A stretch of DNA of 25,715 nucleotides from JASGDC01 sp047605865. GTDB lineage: Bacteria > Actinomycetota > Actinomycetes > Actinomycetales > Micrococcaceae. The position numbers and the translations under genes were made by a program. The notes below the pieces were generated by a model. It worked only from the letters and a program-made list of their open reading frames with translations, had not been told where the DNA came from and searched no databases. The stretch covers positions 1 to 25,715 of the forward strand of contig JASGFC010000022.1 in the NCBI GenBank assembly GCA_047605865.1, given 5' to 3'. Shown here one piece after another: positions 22,413 to 25,715 of this stretch. Positions within the stretch are counted from its first letter, which is position 1; the number at the start of each line of letters is the position of its first letter.

Positions 22413-24110
22413 ATGATCGAAGAGATCAATATCAGGGACTTGGGCGTTATTTCTCAAGCAACTTTACCATTAGGTCCAGGCTTCACAGCAGTAACCGGTG
22501 AAACTGGCGCTGGAAAAACCATGGTAGTTTCTGCTCTCGGTTTAATCATGGGGCAACGAGCAAAATCAGGTACGGTTCGCTCTGGTGCTAAACTTGCTAG
22601 TGTTGAGGCAAATATTTTGGTTTCTTCAGGGCACGATATTGTGCAGTACGCAGAAGATCACGATATTCTCCTTGACGAAGCTGGAGAAAATTATGAGTTG
22701 ATTTTAGCGAGAACCGTCAATGCAGATGGTCGTAGTAAGGCACAAATTGGAGGCAGAAATACTCCTGTTGGCACCCTTGCTGAGCTGAGTTCATCGCTAG
22801 TAGAAATTCATGGTCAAAGTGACCAAATGCGGTTAAGAAGTGCTTCTTCACAGCGTGATGCACTTGATCGATTCGCTGGTGCTTCACATTTAGAGTTATT
22901 GAAGAATTATCGTGAGAAATATAGTCTTTGGGTTCAAACACGTAAGAAACTGAAGAATCTGCGTGATAATCAAGAAACTATAGCTGCTGAACTTGAAGAA
23001 TTGCAAGAGCATTTAGAATTTTACGATAGTGTTTCACCGACTGAAGGTGAGGATGATCAACTGAAAGCAGAGTCCATTCGCTTGAATAATGTTGAGGAAC
23101 TTCGTGCTGCAGCTTATGAAGCTTCGCAGGCTTTAGTCAGTGATTCTTTCGATGATGCTTATGATGTTTCTTCTGCTTTAGGCCAAGCTCGCAAAGCTCT
23201 TGATAGTGCCGAAGACGACGAGCTTCAAGAGCTCCTCGAACGTCTTGAAGTGCTGAATTCAGAGGTTAGTGAGGTTTCTGCCCAGCTCACATCTTATGTT
23301 GAAAGTCTTGATGAGCAAGGACCGCAGCGTTTAGAAGAAGTGGAGAGTCGTAGAGCTAAGATCAATACCTTGATTAACCGCCATGGTCCTACTTTGGATG
23401 ATGTTTTTGTGTGGGAAGCTGAGGCTCGAAAGCGCCTAGATGAGCTCAATGATGGTGGCATGAGCCTTGAGGAACTTGAAGAAGAAGTAGAAACACTGGA
23501 GCTCGTGGTTCAAGAGTTGGCTAGCAAAATTACACAAAAACGTAATAGAGTTGCTACCTCCTTAAGTCATGACATTACTGAGGAATTGCATGGTTTGATG
23601 ATGGCAGATGCCACAATGAATATTGCAGTAACTCCTGAGGAAATTAGTGGACATGGTGCAGACAAAGTAGAATTTTTACTTTCTCCACATGCGGGTTCTT
23701 CGCCAATTCCCGTTAGTAAAGGCGCCTCTGGTGGTGAGCTTTCTCGTGTCATGTTGGCATTGGAGGTAGTTCTTGCTGGTTCTGGTAGCCAGATTCCAAC
23801 TTTTGTCTTTGATGAGATTGATGCTGGTGTTGGTGGTAAGGCTGCTGTCCAGATTGGTAAGCGTTTGCAAGCTTTAGCTCAGAACAAGCAGGTCATTTGT
23901 GTTACACACTTGCCACAGGTCGCAGCTTATGCGAACAATCACGTGCAGGTTGTCAAAACTTCCAATGCTAATGCTGGGGTTACCAGCTCTGATGTGCAAC
24001 AACTTGAAGGTACTGCACGTGAGCGCGAAATTGCTCGCATGTTGTCTGGGCACGATGAGTCTACAACTGCATTGCAGCATGCTAGGGAACTTTTGGAGTC
24101 TGCGAAGTAG
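22413..24110 (+). CDS. recN: DNA repair protein RecN
   Basis: SMC-like ATPase that acts early in double-strand-break repair by bridging or mobilising DNA for RecA. The 565-aa chain shows Walker A GETGAGKT at 29-36, the Q-loop region SLVEIHGQSDQMRL, a central coiled coil from about 150 to 370 that is acidic and Glu-rich, the signature SGGELSR from S439, and Walker B FVFDEIDAGVGG (D467, E468), then CVTHLPQVAAYAN. The Shine-Dalgarno GAGGAG (22398-22403) lies inside the end of nadK, 9 nt before the ATG. It is the last gene of the conserved block; an unrelated DUF2200 gene follows 23 bp later. Confidence 0.96.
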   Translation: MIEEINIRDLGVISQATLPLGPGFTAVTGETGAGKTMVVSALGLIMGQRAKSGTVRSGAKLASVEANILVSSGHDIVQYAEDHDILLDEAGENYELILARTVNADGRSKAQIGGRNTPVGTLAELSSSLVEIHGQSDQMRLRSASSQRDALDRFAGASHLELLKNYREKYSLWVQTRKKLKNLRDNQETIAAELEELQEHLEFYDSVSPTEGEDDQLKAESIRLNNVEELRAAAYEASQALVSDSFDDAYDVSSALGQARKALDSAEDDELQELLERLEVLNSEVSEVSAQLTSYVESLDEQGPQRLEEVESRRAKINTLINRHGPTLDDVFVWEAEARKRLDELNDGGMSLEELEEEVETLELVVQELASKITQKRNRVATSLSHDITEELHGLMMADATMNIAVTPEEISGHGADKVEFLLSPHAGSSPIPVSKGASGGELSRVMLALEVVLAGSGSQIPTFVFDEIDAGVGGKAAVQIGKRLQALAQNKQVICVTHLPQVAAYANNHVQVVKTSNANAGVTSSDVQQLEGTAREREIARMLSGHDESTTALQHARELLESAK

Positions 24111-24133
24111 CTATAGAAGGTGAGAAGAAAACA

Positions 24134-24484
24134 ATGGCGAAACATAGAATTTACACGATGACATTTGCAAGCGTATATCCAATGTACGTGCAAAAAGCAG
24201 AGAATAAAGATCGAACTCAGAAAGAAGTCGATGAGATTATTAGTTGGCTTACAGGGTACAGCAAGAAACAAATCAATGAGCAAATTAAGAAGAAGACTAC
24301 TCTTGAAGAGTTTTTTGATCAAGCCCCAAAGATAAATCCAAACCGTGAATTGATTACTGGTTCTGTGTGTGGTGTTAAATTGGCTGAAATTGAAGATCCA
24401 TTGATGAAAGAAGTTCGGTACTTGGACAAGCTCATCGATGAGCTTGCTAAGGGTAAGGCTATGGATAAAATTCTGAGAAACTAA
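24134..24484 (+). CDS. DUF2200 protein
   Basis: A 116-aa protein that closely fits the DUF2200 family: MAKHRIYTMTFASVYPMYV at the start, then EVDEIISWLTGYS, FDQAPKINPNRELITGSVCG, and IEDPLMKEVRYLDKLIDELAKG near the end. The family is small, soluble and scattered among bacteria, and no function is established. It lies 23 bp after recN, with AGAAGGTGAG (24115-24124) as a slightly distant Shine-Dalgarno, so it may be transcribed with recN. It is not part of the conserved mycobacterial neighbourhood, marking the end of the syntenic block. Confidence 0.88.
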   Translation: MAKHRIYTMTFASVYPMYVQKAENKDRTQKEVDEIISWLTGYSKKQINEQIKKKTTLEEFFDQAPKINPNRELITGSVCGVKLAEIEDPLMKEVRYLDKLIDELAKGKAMDKILRN

Positions 24485-24500
24485 GCACCTCCGTCTAGGC

Positions 24501-24538
24501 TGAGCGATAAAGTGAGCGATATAATGGATTTATCGCTC
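24501..24538. promoter_or_regulatory. operator-like repeats over the fic promoter
   Basis: GAGCGATAAA (24502-24511) is followed by GTGAGCGATA (24512-24521) and then by the inverse TTTATCGCTC (24529-24538). The first and third form a perfect 10-bp inverted repeat; the second and third an 8-bp one. The -10 element TATAAT (24520-24525) lies inside the palindrome, so a protein bound here would block transcription. The same 12-nt unit is found in the coding sequence of the downstream fic gene. Confidence 0.55.
24520..24525 (+). promoter_or_regulatory. -10 element of the second fic gene
   Basis: TATAAT, six of six, implying a start near 24532 and a leader of about 27 nt with GGAAGA (24547-24552) as the Shine-Dalgarno. 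No good -35 is present. A five-codon frame (24545-24562) ends overlapping the fic ATG as ATGA. Confidence 0.5.
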
Positions 24539-24558
24539 TCTACTATGGAAGATAAATC

Positions 24559-25557
24559 ATGAAGCCTCCCTTTTCGATTACAAATAAGATACTTTCTCTT
24601 GTTATGGAAATCACTGACAAGGTCACGAGATTAGAAATTGAGAAGGAAAGAAATCTTAAATTAAGGAAAGAAAATAGAATTAGATCAATTCATTCTTCTC
24701 TTGCCATAGAACAGAATTCGTTGTCGGTTGAGCAAGTAACCGCCATCATTGAAGGAAAACGTATTCTAGGTGCTCCTGAGGAAATTCGTGAAGTTCAAAA
24801 TGCTTACCAGGCTTATGAGAAAGTCTTTACTTTAGACCCTTATTCTATTAAAGATTTTTTAACTGCGCATGGGTTAATGACAGATGAATTAGTTAAATCT
24901 AGTGGAGCTTTTCGAAGCAGTAATGTTGGTGTATTCAACAGTAGTGGAAAACTTATTCATCCTGGCGCTAATCCACAGTTTGTACCCGAATTGGTTGAGA
25001 ACTTATTGAAGTGGGCAGTTCAGGATGATTCACCTGAATTAATTAAAAGTTGTGTGGTTCATTTTGAAATCGAAATGATACACCCCTTTACTGATGGGAA
25101 TGGGCGCATGGGGCGACTATGGCAAAGCCTTATTTTGTCTAAATGGCGTTCGATTTTTGAATGGTTACCTGTTGAAACTATTGTTCATGAGAATCAGCAA
25201 GGGTATTATCGTGCTCTTACCCAGAGCGGTAACGAGAATGATTCAACATCGTTTATTGAGTTTATGTTAGAGATGATTTTAAAAACAGTTCAGGAAGTTT
25301 CTTTGCAAAGAGTGAGCGATAAAGTGAGCGATAAAGTGAGCGATAAAATTCTTGCGCAATTAACAGAAGCAGAACAAGATTTTTTGATGCTAATCTTTCC
25401 TGTTGTTCGCAAAGCTGAAGGTATTTCTAATAAGGAAGCCACGGCGTTGAGTGGCAAGTCAGCAGCAACGGTCAGAAGGTATTTCTCAAAACTGGTAGAA
25501 CTTGGGCTGCTTGAAGCTAAAGGACAAAATAAAAGTAGAAGGTATTTCTTGGCTTAG
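24559..25557 (+). CDS. Fic-domain protein with SDK repeat and winged helix
   Basis: A 332-aa Fic protein, intact here. The core motif HPFTDGNGRMGR starts at about residue 175 and has every catalytic residue, so it should transfer AMP or a similar group. The N-terminal inhibitory helix reads SLAIEQN, keeping the Ser and Glu of (S/T)xxxE(G/N) but with Gln in the last position, so self-inhibition is probable but altered. After the Fic domain comes a VSDKVSDKVSDK linker (12-nt units, 25312-25347) and a winged helix (LSGKSAATVRRYFSKLVELGLLEAKG) that should bind DNA. It lies 74 bp after the DUF2200 gene with its own promoter inside an inverted repeat. It is a separate type from the Fic protein at the left edge; the target is unknown. 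Confidence 0.92.
   Translation: MKPPFSITNKILSLVMEITDKVTRLEIEKERNLKLRKENRIRSIHSSLAIEQNSLSVEQVTAIIEGKRILGAPEEIREVQNAYQAYEKVFTLDPYSIKDFLTAHGLMTDELVKSSGAFRSSNVGVFNSSGKLIHPGANPQFVPELVENLLKWAVQDDSPELIKSCVVHFEIEMIHPFTDGNGRMGRLWQSLILSKWRSIFEWLPVETIVHENQQGYYRALTQSGNENDSTSFIEFMLEMILKTVQEVSLQRVSDKVSDKVSDKILAQLTEAEQDFLMLIFPVVRKAEGISNKEATALSGKSAATVRRYFSKLVELGLLEAKGQNKSRRYFLA
25312..25347 (+). repeat. three tandem 12-bp units in the fic coding sequence
   Basis: Three exact copies of GTGAGCGATAAA, each encoding VSDK. Copy-number change would add or remove four residues without frameshift, altering linker length between the Fic and winged-helix domains. Confidence 0.9.
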
Positions 25558-25569
25558 AGTTTTTACAAA

Positions 25570-25715
25570 GTGGAAGTCTGCCTTTTAGTGGCAAAAGCTG
25601 CTGTAATGCCGGGTGGAAATGCACTTAACATACAGAGTTTTAGCGAGGTACAGTTTCAAGAGTACTTTTGGTTAAAAGCACTCGTAACTGATAAAATTGA
25701 ATTCCATGGATCAAG
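25570..25715 (+). CDS. possible partial gene at right edge
   Basis: After the fic stop the same frame stays open to the window end. From GTG 25570, GTG 25588 or ATG 25606 it would read, for example, MPGGNALNIQSFSEVQFQEY and onward. No Shine-Dalgarno or promoter is evident, and 110-146 bp is too short to judge. It could be the start of a real gene or chance. Confidence 0.2.
   Translation, partial: MEVCLLVAKAAVMPGGNALNIQSFSEVQFQEYFWLKALVTDKIEFHGS

Noticed and set aside
1..25715. Insertion sequences, integrase, phage genes or attachment sites
   Set aside because: No transposase or integrase motifs, no flanking target duplications and no tRNA gene were seen; the fic genes alone do not show a mobile element.

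Overview
The window looks like chromosomal DNA from a low-GC member of the Actinomycetota (roughly 40% GC by eye; genus not assignable). The main evidence is the block at 18120-24110: a TPR protein, a HAD-IIA phosphatase, tlyA, NAD kinase and recN, all on the + strand. This is the order known around Rv1691-Rv1692-tlyA-ppnK-recN in Mycobacterium and its relatives. The malate:quinone oxidoreductase resembles the corynebacterial enzyme. Many genes have a -10-like hexamer ending 6-8 nt before the start codon and no Shine-Dalgarno sequence, which suggests leaderless mRNAs, a common actinobacterial trait.

Layout. 1-1062: 3' part of a Fic-domain protein gene. 1059-2533: a small orphan gene and dedA on the - strand, then yccF on +. 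2601-5035: a DEDDh exonuclease-BRCT gene converging on mqo. 5155-5784: guaD converging on a 52-aa membrane protein gene. 5934-10614: a tightly overlapping operon of a 78-aa orphan, sbcD and sbcC (DNA end processing). 10700-11086: a MutT-like Nudix hydrolase. 11087-11514: the only long gene-free stretch. It is dense in perfect inverted repeats and holds a candidate structured RNA. 11515-13906: a - strand pair of a TPR protein and a membrane-anchored metallophosphoesterase. 14000-17987: a HelD-like RNA polymerase recycling ATPase gene overlapping a gene for an unrecognised two-TM protein. 18120-19955: an Arg/Gly-rich, TPR, acidic-tailed protein closed by a strong terminator. 19975-24110: HAD phosphatase, tlyA, nadK and recN with overlapping or near-abutting junctions. 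24134-25557: a DUF2200 protein and a second Fic protein.

Themes. Genome maintenance is over-represented (SbcCD, RecN, the exonuclease-BRCT protein, the Nudix enzyme). RNA polymerase and ribosome functions (HelD, TlyA) lie nearby. The two least explained items are the hairpin-rich convergent region at 11145-11514 and the second fic gene. The promoter of that gene carries the same 12-bp repeat unit, in an inverted-repeat arrangement, as the tandem repeat inside its own coding sequence.
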